Assembly (NCBI GenBank): GCA_934271265.1
Contig: CAKQRE010000006.1
Coordinates: 122,376 to 186,375 of the forward strand
From: an uncultured Clostridia bacterium
GTDB lineage: Bacteria; Bacillota; Clostridia; Christensenellales; Borkfalkiaceae
Length of the DNA: 64,000 nt
Direction: 5' to 3'
The notes under the pieces were generated by a model. The model saw nothing but the letters and a program-made list of their open reading frames with translations, searched no databases and was not told the origin of the DNA. Position numbers and translations under genes: made by a program. Below are positions 52,008-60,298 of the stretch, one piece after another. Position 1 is the stretch's first letter; every line of letters starts with the position of its first letter.

Positions 52008-53410
52008 ACGGGATAAACCTTGTTACCGTTTTCCGCGAGATCCTTATCGATCCCGCTGTTTTTCGCCATTCTCCACTTGAAGAAGTTCACCGCTACTTCG
52101 TTGAAGAGCGCGTAGGACAAAACGTCTTCTTCCTGCGTGTAATACTGCATCATTTCCGATTTATACTTCTCGTATTCGGGAGCGATGAGATCCGCCGGTC
52201 TGCACGTAACAAGCTTTTCGTCGCCCACGATCTTTTTCAGTACGTCCGGATCGGGATCGGCGGGAAGTTTGCCGTACTCTCCTTTGAGAAGAGCTTTGAA
52301 TTCTTTCGTGACCATTTTGTATCTTTCTCCGCTCAGAACGTTGAGCACCGCCTGCGTGCCGACGATCTGGCTGGACGGAGTAACGAGCGGCGGATAACCG
52401 CAGTCCTTTCTCACGTTGGGAACTTCTGCAAGCACTTCGTCGAGCTTGTCGAGTTTGCCCTGCTGCTTCAGCTGATTCATCAGGTTGGAAAGCATTCCGC
52501 CCGGAACCTGATAGATCAGAGTGTTGATATCGATCTTTCTCACGTTCGGGTTCAGAGAACCGGATTTTTCGAGCTGTGCCGCAACCGTTTTGAAATAATT
52601 GGTGATCGGAACGAGTTTGTTCAGATCGATCCCGGTATCGTAAGGCGTACCCTTAAGCGTTGCGACGAGGGGTTCCGTAGCGGGCTGAGAAGTCCCGTTG
52701 CCGAGTGCGGAGATCGCCGTATCGACGATATCGCAGCCCGCCTCGATCGCTTTCAGATTTACCATATCCCCCGTACCCGTCGTATTGTGGGTGTGAAGGT
52801 GGATCTTCGTTTCCGGTTTCAGAACGGCTTTCATGCTCTTGATGAGGTCGTATGCCGTGTACGGAAGAAGAAGGTTCGCCATATCCTTAAGACAGATATT
52901 GTCCGCGCCCATCGATTCGAGGGTCTTGGCGAGTTTTACGAAGTATTCGTTCGTGTGAACGGGGCTCGTGGTGTAAGAAATGGTCGCTTCGCACACGCCG
53001 CCGTATTTCTTGATGGCTTTCATTGCCGTTTCAAGGTTTCTCACGTCGTTAAGCGCGTCGAAAACACGAATGATCTTTACGCCGTTTTTAATGGAATATT
53101 CGACGAATTTTTCCACCACGTCGTCCGCATAGTGCTTGTAGCCGAGCAGGTTCTGCCCGCGAAGAAGCATCTGGATCGGCGTCTTTTTCAGGTGGCTTTT
53201 CAGAATACGCAGTCTCTCCCACGGATCCTCGTTCAAAAAGCGCAGGCAGGAATCGAACGTTGCCCCGCCCCAGGCTTCGAGAGAGTAATACCCGATGTCG
53301 TCCAGCTGATCGAGAGCGGGCAACATCTGTTCGAGCGTCATTCTCGTAGCGGCTTGCGACTGATGCGCGTCGCGGAGAATGGTATCGGTAATCAAAACTT
53401 TTTTAGCCAT
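52004..53410 (-). CDS. oadA: 5S-type carboxyltransferase (oxaloacetate decarboxylase alpha / PycB-like)
   Basis: Transfers a carboxyl group between oxaloacetate/pyruvate and biotin. The 468-aa protein contains the DRE-TIM barrel: LITDTILRDAHQSQAATR, LEAWGGATFDSCLRFL, MLLRGQNLLGY, the metal-bound LKDMANLL and IHLHTHNTTGTGDM. A PYC_OADA domain ends near residue 450. It carries no biotin domain; the carrier is a separate gene in the operon. With the beta subunit next to it, oxaloacetate decarboxylation driving Na+ export is likely. It also fits the 5S subunit of transcarboxylase. The ATG is preceded by AAGGAGATA, and the gene starts 21 nt after oadB. Confidence 0.94.
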   Translation of the reverse strand: MAKKVLITDTILRDAHQSQAATRMTLEQMLPALDQLDDIGYYSLEAWGGATFDSCLRFLNEDPWERLRILKSHLKKTPIQMLLRGQNLLGYKHYADDVVEKFVEYSIKNGVKIIRVFDALNDVRNLETAMKAIKKYGGVCEATISYTTSPVHTNEYFVKLAKTLESMGADNICLKDMANLLLPYTAYDLIKSMKAVLKPETKIHLHTHNTTGTGDMVNLKAIEAGCDIVDTAISALGNGTSQPATEPLVATLKGTPYDTGIDLNKLVPITNYFKTVAAQLEKSGSLNPNVRKIDINTLIYQVPGGMLSNLMNQLKQQGKLDKLDEVLAEVPNVRKDCGYPPLVTPSSQIVGTQAVLNVLSGERYKMVTKEFKALLKGEYGKLPADPDPDVLKKIVGDEKLVTCRPADLIAPEYEKYKSEMMQYYTQEEDVLSYALFNEVAVNFFKWRMAKNSGIDKDLAENGNKVYPV

Positions 53411-53431
53411 AATTCAATAATATCTCCTTCC

Positions 53432-54868
53432 TTAGCCGAACAGGGCGAGAAGTACGCCCGCGGCGATAGCGGAACCGATAACGCCTGCGACGTTCGGCCC
53501 CATAGCGTGCATAAGCAAATGGTTGTCGGGATCGGTTTCCCTGCCCACGTCCTGCGAGATTCTCGCAGCCATGGGAACGGCGGAAACGCCTGCGGAGCCG
53601 ATCAGAGGATTGATCTTGCCGCCCGAAAGTTTGCACATGAGTTTTCCGACGAGAAGTCCGCCGACCGTACCCATGCAGAATGCGAAAAGACCGAGAACGA
53701 TGATGCCGAGGGTCTGCAGAGAAAGGAACACGCTTCCGACCGCTTTCGACCCGACCATCGTGCCGAGGAAAATGGTTACGGTGTTCATCAGTCCGTTCTG
53801 CGCCGTATCGGCAAGTCTTCCGCAAACGCCCGATTCCTTCAGCAGGTTACCGAACATCAGCATACCGAGAAGAGGCATAGCGTCCGGCAGAAGGATCCCG
53901 ACGACGAGAGATACGAGAATGGGGAACATGATCTTCTCGAGTTTGGAGACCTTGCGGAGCTGTTTCATGCGGATGGCTCTTTCTTTCTTCGTCGTAAGAA
54001 GACGCATGATGGGCTTCTGAATGAGCGGGATAAGTGCCATGTAGGAATATGCGGAGATCGCAATGGCAGGCAGAAGTTCTTCCGCAAGTTTTTTCGTCAC
54101 GTAGATCGCCGTAGGACCGTCCGCGCCGCCGATAATGGCGATCGCCGCTGCCTGAAGGGTCGTGAAATCGAATACGCCGAGATCGCTGAGCGCAACCGCG
54201 CCGAGGAACGTAATGAAAATACCGAGCTGAGCCGCCGCGCCCATCAACATGCTTTTGGGGTTGGCGATCAACGGTCCGAAATCGGTCATAACGCCGATCC
54301 CGAGGAAGATGATCGGCGGGAAAATCACCCAGTCGACCCCTTTATAGATGTAGTAGAAAAGTCCGAAATCCCTGACGACCTGTTCCGTTTCCGTGGAAAG
54401 AGCGTAAGCGATGATGTACTTTCCGTCTGCGCTCGTATGAGCCGTTCCAAAAAGAACGTTCTTCAAAGCGTCGATCGAGGATCCCGTCGCGCCGAATTTC
54501 GAGCACAGTTCGGCGATCGTTCCTCTTGCCACCTCCGAGCCTACCGTAACCGTTCCCGTTTTGATCTCGGTGTAATATTCGTTCACGATAAACCCTTTCG
54601 TACCGAAAAGAACGTGGTAAACGCCGGGAATATTGACGATAAACATACCGAAAGCAATCGGAAGCAACAGCAGAGGCTCGAATTTTTTCACGATTGCGAG
54701 ATACACGAGCACGCAGGCGATGACGAGCATGACGAGATTCTGCCACCCGTAGCTAGTGAAATTCGCCGCAAGGTCATATAGCCCGGTGCTTTTCCACAGA
54801 TTGGAAAGAGATTCCACGATCTCCTGTCCAAGCGTGGCTTCGCAAAGCAAATGATATCCGAAATTCAT
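53432..54868 (-). CDS. oadB: sodium ion-translocating decarboxylase beta subunit
   Basis: An integral membrane subunit that decarboxylates carboxybiotin and pumps Na+ out. The 478-aa protein has about ten membrane segments. The conserved Asp-containing motif IIGGADGPTAIYVTKKLA and the later NPLIGSAGVSAVPMAARIS supply the sodium-site residues known in OadB/MmdB/GcdB. The N-terminal ~100 residues form an extra membrane region with a periplasmic-type loop beyond the usual ~375-aa subunit, as in a longer subclass. It lies 11 nt after the biotin carrier gene. Confidence 0.95.
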   Translation of the reverse strand: MNFGYHLLCEATLGQEIVESLSNLWKSTGLYDLAANFTSYGWQNLVMLVIACVLVYLAIVKKFEPLLLLPIAFGMFIVNIPGVYHVLFGTKGFIVNEYYTEIKTGTVTVGSEVARGTIAELCSKFGATGSSIDALKNVLFGTAHTSADGKYIIAYALSTETEQVVRDFGLFYYIYKGVDWVIFPPIIFLGIGVMTDFGPLIANPKSMLMGAAAQLGIFITFLGAVALSDLGVFDFTTLQAAAIAIIGGADGPTAIYVTKKLAEELLPAIAISAYSYMALIPLIQKPIMRLLTTKKERAIRMKQLRKVSKLEKIMFPILVSLVVGILLPDAMPLLGMLMFGNLLKESGVCGRLADTAQNGLMNTVTIFLGTMVGSKAVGSVFLSLQTLGIIVLGLFAFCMGTVGGLLVGKLMCKLSGGKINPLIGSAGVSAVPMAARISQDVGRETDPDNHLLMHAMGPNVAGVIGSAIAAGVLLALFG

Positions 54869-54879
54869 GTGTCTCCCCT

Positions 54880-55245
54880 TTAACCTATGACTGCCATCAG
54901 AGCGCCGGTATCGACGTTCGCGCCCTTGTTTACTTTGTAAGAGATCGTTCCGTCGCAGGGGGCGGTGATATCGTTATCCATTTTCATGGCTTCGAGAACG
55001 AGGATCACGTCTCCCTTCTTTACGGTCGCCCCTTCCGCTACGGAAAGAGCCTTGATCATTCCCGGCATCGGAGCTTTCACTTTCGTGCCGTTTACGAGTG
55101 TGCTTGCCTGTGCTTTCGGCGCTTCCGCCTTGGGTGCCTGCGGCTTGATATCCGTCACGACGGGCGTAACGCCCGCGGAAGTCCCGACTTCCTCAACGCC
55201 TACCTGATACGATTTTCCTTCTATGGTGATGATAAAATTACGCAT
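54880..55245 (-). CDS. biotin carboxyl carrier protein
   Basis: A 121-aa carrier that shuttles carboxyl groups on biotin between the carboxyltransferases and the membrane decarboxylase. A ~30-residue N-terminal domain (FIITIEGKSYQVGVEE) is followed by a Pro/Ala/Lys linker and a biotinyl domain with Lys88 in LEAMKMDN. PGMIKALSVAEGATVKKGD precedes it, as expected. It is flanked by the gamma and beta subunit genes with gaps of 11-12 nt. Confidence 0.95.
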   Translation of the reverse strand: MRNFIITIEGKSYQVGVEEVGTSAGVTPVVTDIKPQAPKAEAPKAQASTLVNGTKVKAPMPGMIKALSVAEGATVKKGDVILVLEAMKMDNDITAPCDGTISYKVNKGANVDTGALMAVIG

Positions 55246-55257
55246 GATCTGTTCTCC

Positions 55258-55596
55258 TTAAATTTTTTTGATTTTTCTGACGACGAATTCCGGCTTTGCC
55301 CTTTCCCCGTCGTAATACGCGGCGATCGCGGCTACGATCGCGGCTTTGATCTCATCGGGTATCTCGTCTTCTCTCGCCGTTTCCGCAGGCGCGGAAGGAA
55401 GGGTCATCGTGACTTCTTCCTCCTCGTCGTCCGGATTCGCGGCGGCTTTCTTTTTATCCTTCTTCGAAACGATCTTGCCCGCAAGGGTCACGAACAAAAT
55501 AATGATCGTCATTCCGAGGAATACGACGAGCAAACCGAGCACGAGCGTAAACACGCCCCAGGCGGTCAATCCCATCAATAAATTACTCGTTGCCAT
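55258..55596 (-). CDS. oadG: sodium-pump decarboxylase gamma subunit (OadG/MmdD-like)
   Basis: 112 residues with one N-terminal membrane helix (GVFTLVLGLLVVFLGMTIII), a charged linker and a small C-terminal part ending in EIKAAIVAAIAAYYDGERAK. This layout is that of the gamma or delta subunits that hold the soluble carboxyltransferase to the membrane decarboxylase. Sequence in this family is weakly conserved, so identification rests on architecture and on its place between the 12S-like gene (2-nt gap) and the biotin carrier. Confidence 0.85.
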   Translation of the reverse strand: MATSNLLMGLTAWGVFTLVLGLLVVFLGMTIIILFVTLAGKIVSKKDKKKAAANPDDEEEEVTMTLPSAPAETAREDEIPDEIKAAIVAAIAAYYDGERAKPEFVVRKIKKI

Positions 55597-55597
55597 T

Positions 55598-56980
55598 TTA
55601 TTTCACCAACGTTTGCAATGCCGAGATCACGTACGGACGGACAAATGCGGGTTCGATGATATTATCGATAAATCCGCCTTTCGCCGCGTTGATCGGGTCG
55701 GCGTTTTCTTCCGCATAGCGCTCGGAAAACTCTTCCAGCTTGTCTTCCCTGATCTCTCCGAAGCAAACCGCGCTTTCCTTGCCGTCGAACAAAGCGACGG
55801 AACCGGTAGCGAAAGCATAGGAATAATCGACGCCGAGATTCTTCGCCGCAAAAAGAGTGTAACCGAGACCGACAGCCTTTCCCGTCACGACGGACAACCT
55901 ACGGACGCCTTTCAGCGCGGAAACGAGATTACAAATTTCTTTCAGCACGACGGTGTTCGAGGTCTCGAGATTCGTTTTTAACCCGAGGGTGTTGACGAAA
56001 GTTACGAGAGGAAGGTCGTAATCGTAGGCGAAATTCGCGAAATGTTTGATTTTAAGAATGTTTTCGAAGGTAAGTTCTGCCGCTTCGCTTCCGTTTCCGA
56101 AAAGAATGACCGCAGAAGAAATACCGCCGATACGGCAGATACCCGTCTTCACTTCGGGACAGAAATCTTTGTTGGTTTCGATAAAGTCCCCGTTATCGCA
56201 GACCGCTTTTACAAGACAATCCGGGCAGGCTTTTTCGTTGAGCCCCTCGCTCGTGCGGTTCAGATCGTCTTCCGTATCTGCGGCGATCTCCGAATATGCG
56301 GGAAGGATCGACAACACGGAAACGATCTTCGCGCGAACGTCCGCTAAACTTTCCGCAGAGATCGTGTTCATCTCGTTGTACTTCGAAGCTTTTGCGCCGG
56401 CAACTTCTTCGGGCGCGAGTTTCTTTCCCGACTTCGCGCTTAAAACGGCAGGGCTCGCATAAGCGCAAAGAGAAGACGAAAGCATGAAATTGAAATCCGC
56501 ATTCGCGGCGAGAAGAGCGAACGTTCCGTACAGTTTTCCGGTCACGACCGAAAACTGCGGCACTTCCCCTTTCAGCGTTTCGGAAAGGGAGATCACTTCC
56601 GCCATGCCTTCCATCACGTTTACGCCCTCGCCGACCGATACGCCGAGGGAATCGAAAAACCATACCACCGGGCTTCCCGTTTCGAGCGCCTTCGTCAGAC
56701 ACTTGGTTATTTTATCGCAATTGGCCTTTGTAACGCCTCCGCTTAAAACGGCGGCGTTCTGAGCAACTACGCAAACGGTGGTGTCGTCGATCGTGGCAAG
56801 TCCCGTCACGACTCCTTCGCCCTGAGCGTCTTCCCCGTAAAATTCATTGCGGGAAAAGCTGTAAGCGTCCAACTCAACAAAACTGTTTTCGTCAACGACA
56901 GCGGAAATTTTCTCTCTGATTTCCTTGCTTTTGTCGAGAAGTTCCGTTCTGCGAGTTCTGAGTAAATCGAGTTTATTCAT
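55598..56980 (-). CDS. mmdA: 12S-type acyl-CoA carboxyltransferase (methylmalonyl-CoA decarboxylase alpha-like)
   Basis: A crotonase-fold carboxyltransferase that would move a carboxyl group from an acyl-CoA (methylmalonyl-CoA or similar) to biotin. Of its 460 residues, GEGVVTGLATIDDTTVCVVA and VVWFFDSLGVSVGEGVNVM mark the N half; the C half has PLVTFVNTLGLKTNLETSN and a divergent acyl-CoA-binding region (TGKAVGLGYTLFAAKNLGVD). It is shorter than typical ~510-aa members and poorly conserved in the Gly-rich loops, so the substrate is uncertain. It is the first gene of the operon, with GGAGGAG before the ATG and a strong promoter. Confidence 0.85.
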   Translation of the reverse strand: MNKLDLLRTRRTELLDKSKEIREKISAVVDENSFVELDAYSFSRNEFYGEDAQGEGVVTGLATIDDTTVCVVAQNAAVLSGGVTKANCDKITKCLTKALETGSPVVWFFDSLGVSVGEGVNVMEGMAEVISLSETLKGEVPQFSVVTGKLYGTFALLAANADFNFMLSSSLCAYASPAVLSAKSGKKLAPEEVAGAKASKYNEMNTISAESLADVRAKIVSVLSILPAYSEIAADTEDDLNRTSEGLNEKACPDCLVKAVCDNGDFIETNKDFCPEVKTGICRIGGISSAVILFGNGSEAAELTFENILKIKHFANFAYDYDLPLVTFVNTLGLKTNLETSNTVVLKEICNLVSALKGVRRLSVVTGKAVGLGYTLFAAKNLGVDYSYAFATGSVALFDGKESAVCFGEIREDKLEEFSERYAEENADPINAAKGGFIDNIIEPAFVRPYVISALQTLVK

Positions 56981-57010
56981 AAAACTCCTCCATTATAATT
57001 TTCAATAATC

Positions 57011-57039
57011 ATTATATACCTTTTCATTTTATTTTGCAA
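57011..57039 (-). promoter_or_regulatory. promoter of the eleven-gene decarboxylase-to-ispH operon
   Basis: Minus strand TTGCAA (57039-57034), 17-nt spacer, TATAAT (57016-57011). The leader is about 25 nt, with GGAGGAG before the ATG. No other promoter of this quality was seen within the operon. Confidence 0.8.
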
Positions 57040-57042
57040 CAA

Positions 57043-57073
57043 AAAAGGCGCCGCGAACGGCACCTTTTCTTTC
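57043..57073 (-). terminator. intrinsic terminator of galT
   Basis: A stem AAAAGG-C-GCCG with CGGC-A-CCTTTT (57043-57053 and 57058-57068, one mismatch) has tetraloop CGAA and a U-run on the minus strand. Confidence 0.85.
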
Positions 57074-57115
57074 AAAAAACGATTATTAAATTTCGCAGGA
57101 CGATCCCGACGGTCA

Positions 57116-58660
57116 TTATTTGATCTGCAGGGTGTTCAGGAATCTGCGGAAAGCGAGAAGACCCGCCTCCGTTTTTTTGAATACGGCGGTATCGCCGAGG
57201 ATCGCCACGCAGGTACGATTGACGTATTCCTTTACCGCCTCTTCCGCTTTTGCGCGGTCGGGCGTGGTTTTCAACTCTTTCTGAAGATCGAGGATCATGT
57301 CTTTATGCACGAAAAGCGGATCGCCCTCTTTACATTCCGAGGGATCGAACGCCGTATCTTTCGTCAGAACGCTTACGACCTGCGCAAGCTGATTTTTCAA
57401 TCTTCCCGGCAAGATGAAAAGGCCCATCGCTTCGATCAGCCCTATGCCCTCTTTTTTGATGTTGTGGTGTTCGGGATGGGCGTGGAAAACGCCGTCCGGA
57501 TATTTTTCGCTTGTAATATTATTTCTTAAGATGATCTCTACGCAATACTTTCCGTCCGGAAGAGCGCGTGCGATCGAAGTACAACTGTTGTGTCTTTCAT
57601 CCTCGCTGTTGATCACGCCTACGCTGTCGTCGGCGTATTTCTTCCAGGCTTCCACGATATCTCCCGCCACTTCCGCCACGGTGTTGCGATTATAGCCGAC
57701 AAGACGGATCGCCGAATTGTACCAGTTCAGGATCGAAATTTCCACGTCCGGGAATTTTTCGCTCGAAAGGGTGTAAAGGGGCGCCGCTCTGTGCATGGGC
57801 ATTTCGTGTCTGCCGCCCTGATAATGCTCGTGGTTCAGAATGGATCCGCCGACGATCGGCAGATCGGAATTGCTACCGACAAAATAATTCGGGAACAGAT
57901 CGACAAAATCGAGAAGTTTCAGAACGGTTTTACGTGTCATTGCCATCGGAACGTGTTCCGTATTGAAAACGATACAATGCTCGCTGTAATACGCATAGGG
58001 CGAATACTGCATTTTCCAGTTTTCCCCCTGCAAAACAACGGAAACCGTTCTGAGATTCGCGCGCGGCGGGAAATTGTAATTACCGAGATAACCCTCGTTT
58101 TCCGGGCAAAGAGAACAGAGCGGATATTTGTCTTCGTCTTCCGTCTTTACGGTGAGAAGTTTTGCGATGTCCTTATTGTTCTTTTCCGGTTTGGAAAGAT
58201 TGATCGTGATTTCAAGGACGTTGTCGCCGTCCTTACATTCCCATTTCAGATTGCGGTCGATCGCCGTTTTCTGTATGTAGTTGTTCATGATGCAGAGACG
58301 GTACAGATAATCGCAAGCCGCCTGCGCGCCCATTTTTTCGCGAAGATTCGTGAACGTCTGATTGATCTCGGATGGCTTCTGCGTTACGACACCGAGAATA
58401 AAAGACGCAAAAAGATTCGACTGCACGTCGTCGTCCGCAATGGAATTTTCGTAGGCATACTGTCTGATCTCCTCGAAGAGAACGTCCGGAACGGACATCT
58501 CTCTGATAAACGAGAGATTCGGCGTCTTTTTCATCGGCGCTTTCAGCTTAAAGAGAACCAGAAGGGTGTTTCTGATATAAATTTCGTCAAGATCGTTCAG
58601 ATAGAGAAACGATTTCGCGTAAGTTACGAGTTTTTCCGTCAGTAATTGTCCGTCAACCAT
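57116..58660 (-). CDS. galT: UDP-glucose--hexose-1-phosphate uridylyltransferase (type 2)
   Basis: Exchanges UMP between UDP-glucose and galactose-1-phosphate in the Leloir pathway. The 514-aa protein is the long, Gram-positive GalT2 form: NYNFPPRANLRTVSVVLQGE, YSEHCIVFNTEHVPMAM, the active-site SILNHEHYQGGRHEMPMHRA and HNSCTSIARALPDGKYCVEI. It is monocistronic, with its own promoter and terminator. No galK or galE is in the window. Confidence 0.95.
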   Translation of the reverse strand: MVDGQLLTEKLVTYAKSFLYLNDLDEIYIRNTLLVLFKLKAPMKKTPNLSFIREMSVPDVLFEEIRQYAYENSIADDDVQSNLFASFILGVVTQKPSEINQTFTNLREKMGAQAACDYLYRLCIMNNYIQKTAIDRNLKWECKDGDNVLEITINLSKPEKNNKDIAKLLTVKTEDEDKYPLCSLCPENEGYLGNYNFPPRANLRTVSVVLQGENWKMQYSPYAYYSEHCIVFNTEHVPMAMTRKTVLKLLDFVDLFPNYFVGSNSDLPIVGGSILNHEHYQGGRHEMPMHRAAPLYTLSSEKFPDVEISILNWYNSAIRLVGYNRNTVAEVAGDIVEAWKKYADDSVGVINSEDERHNSCTSIARALPDGKYCVEIILRNNITSEKYPDGVFHAHPEHHNIKKEGIGLIEAMGLFILPGRLKNQLAQVVSVLTKDTAFDPSECKEGDPLFVHKDMILDLQKELKTTPDRAKAEEAVKEYVNRTCVAILGDTAVFKKTEAGLLAFRRFLNTLQIK

Positions 58661-58690
58661 ACTTAACCTGTCCTTGTTTTTTCAAAGATG

Positions 58691-58719
58691 ATTTTACCAC
58701 ATACGGCAGGAAAAAGCAA
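58691..58719 (-). promoter_or_regulatory. galT promoter
   Basis: Minus strand TTGCTT (58719-58714), 17-nt spacer, TAAAAT (58696-58691), 30 nt before ATG 58660. Confidence 0.65.
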
Positions 58720-58775
58720 TCGTTTCCGCCCTGTCCGTCAAAGTCTTTTCGTTCGGTCTTTTTGTCGTAAATTTT

Positions 58776-59717
58776 TCAGTTCCTTCTCTTTCTTTTTTCT
58801 TTCCTCTTTCCGAAAGAAAACCTGGCTTTAAACCACGCCTCGATCTTATCCCCTTTTTTGTAAATGAAAATGCAAAGCGCCGCCGTGATCAGAAAAACGA
58901 ACGCCCAGATCAATAGTCCCCACCAGGTGTTGTACGGGATCAGGCTTCCGTTGAAAGAATACGCGGAGATCACCACGGATAAGACCCTTGTGATCGTGAT
59001 CATGATCGCATAGTATCTCGCGCTCATCGAAGACAGCCCCGCCACAAAGCATAAGATATCGTCCGGGAAAAAGGGAAAAATGAACATAAAGGTAAGAACC
59101 ACCCTGTCCTTGCCCTTTACGAGTTCAAGCGCCTTGTCGAGCGATTCTTTCCCGACAAGCCAGCTTGCGACTTTATATCCGAGGTGTCTCCCGATCAAAA
59201 ACGCGACAAAGGAAGCGGATAATATCCCCGCAATGCTGTATAAACTGCCGTAAAAAGGTCCGAACAGCGCGACGCCCGCCCCGATGGCGATAAACCCGGG
59301 GATGGGAAGAACGATCACCTGTAAAAACTGAAGCGCAATAAAAATGGGTACGGTGAATTTCCCGTAACTCGCCACAAACGCCCTCAGATCTTCTATGCTG
59401 TCGATCTTTTCCATAAATCCCGTTATTTTCAGAAGATACAGAATAAAAAGAACGACGGACGCCGCGATCAGCACGAGAAGGGTTATTTTATAAACAAAGT
59501 TTTTGTCCGCGATCGAAAGCACGATCCCGACGACCACGCAGACGGAAACCAACACGACGGTCAGAATCTCGATCAGTCGTTTATGCCTCTCCAGAAAAGC
59601 GATTCCGGCATCTTCGAGATATAAAAAAGCGAAAACGACCGCCATTGCTCCGAGAAGTGCCAGCACTGCACCCGATAATACGTTCTTTATAATTTTTTTT
59701 GTTTTCACGTTAAACAT
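58776..59717 (-). CDS. TVP38/TMEM64-like (VTT domain) membrane protein
   Basis: 313 residues with about eight membrane segments. The VTT/SNARE-associated domain is seen in the second half: VPIFIALQFLQVIVLPIPGF, GVALFGPFYGSLYSIAG, FLIGRHLGYKVASWLVGK and FMFIFPFFPDDILCFVAGLS. This domain occurs in DedA-superfamily lipid scramblases and transporters. The N-terminal ~110 residues add three further membrane segments. The C terminus is strongly basic (FGKRKEKRKRRN). The ribosome binding site is weak, and a promoter ~125 nt upstream gives an unusually long leader. Substrate unknown. Confidence 0.85.
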   Translation of the reverse strand: MFNVKTKKIIKNVLSGAVLALLGAMAVVFAFLYLEDAGIAFLERHKRLIEILTVVLVSVCVVVGIVLSIADKNFVYKITLLVLIAASVVLFILYLLKITGFMEKIDSIEDLRAFVASYGKFTVPIFIALQFLQVIVLPIPGFIAIGAGVALFGPFYGSLYSIAGILSASFVAFLIGRHLGYKVASWLVGKESLDKALELVKGKDRVVLTFMFIFPFFPDDILCFVAGLSSMSARYYAIMITITRVLSVVISAYSFNGSLIPYNTWWGLLIWAFVFLITAALCIFIYKKGDKIEAWFKARFSFGKRKEKRKRRN

Positions 59718-59847
59718 ACAGAATGAAATACTCTTATATTAGTATATTAAGGATCTTCTGCCTTATCCCTGTTTGCGGCAAAGTGAAACCGGTTTCCGGG
59801 AAAAAAAGACCGCTTTTATCCCCCGTTCGGATCATTAATATATGCAT

Positions 59848-59876
59848 AATATAATTCCGCCTGACATATTTGTCAA
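59848..59876 (-). promoter_or_regulatory. promoter of VTT-domain protein gene
   Basis: Minus strand TTGACA (59876-59871), 17-nt spacer, TATATT (59853-59848). Confidence 0.7.
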
Positions 59877-60035
59877 TCGTTATCCCCGATAAAAATCCAT
59901 TCTTCGCCGAAATTTCATGCGACTAACCTATTATCCTGCCGATATCTCGCAAAAATTCACGATTCGCTCCGTGAGAAGATCTTCCTGATTTATAAAAATT
60001 TTTATGGGATAAATCAAAAAAAGCCGTAAAATCCG

Positions 60036-60064
60036 TTGACTTAATTTTAATTTTGCTCTATAAT
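60036..60064 (+). promoter_or_regulatory. tRNA-Trp promoter
   Basis: TTGACT (60036-60041), 17-nt spacer, TATAAT (60059-60064), 14 nt before the tRNA. Confidence 0.8.
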
Positions 60065-60078
60065 ATTATTACTGTCTT

Positions 60079-60153
60079 AGGGGAGTGGCTCAACGGTAGA
60101 GTAGCGGTCTCCAAAACCGTAGGTTGCGTGTTCGAATCGCGTCTCCCCTGCCA
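60079..60153 (+). tRNA. tRNA-Trp (CCA anticodon)
   Basis: The acceptor stem AGGGGAG/CTCCCCT, D arm GCTC...GAGT, anticodon arm GCGGT-CTCCAAA-ACCGT and T loop GTTCGAATC all fold as a cloverleaf. The anticodon is CCA, reading UGG (Trp). Discriminator G and an encoded CCA end (60151-60153) are present. A single tRNA gene with its own promoter and terminator. Confidence 0.97.
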
Positions 60154-60155
60154 AA

Positions 60156-60189
60156 AAAAACGTGTATTGTGTAAGCAATGCACGTTTTT
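60156..60189 (+). terminator. terminator of tRNA-Trp
   Basis: AAAAACGTGTATTG (60156-60169) pairs with CAATGCACGTTTTT (60176-60189), with one mismatch and loop TGTAAG, followed by a T-rich tail. Confidence 0.85.
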
Positions 60190-60298
60190 GTTTTGTCATT
60201 TTCAAAAAAAGAACGCCTGATTTTTCGGCGTTCCTCTTTTGTATGCCCGTTCGGCGGTATCCGATTAAAATGCTTTCTCCCGAAGTTTTTGTTGTGCC

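Larger units (their letters stand above)
59718..60078. other. gene-free stretch: long leader of VTT gene and divergent tRNA promoter
   Basis: This 361-nt stretch contains no ORF I trust. It holds the VTT gene promoter and its ~125-nt leader on the left, and the tRNA-Trp promoter on the right. The leader contains CCGGAAACCGG and several short pairing segments but no riboswitch class I can name. Confidence 0.5.
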
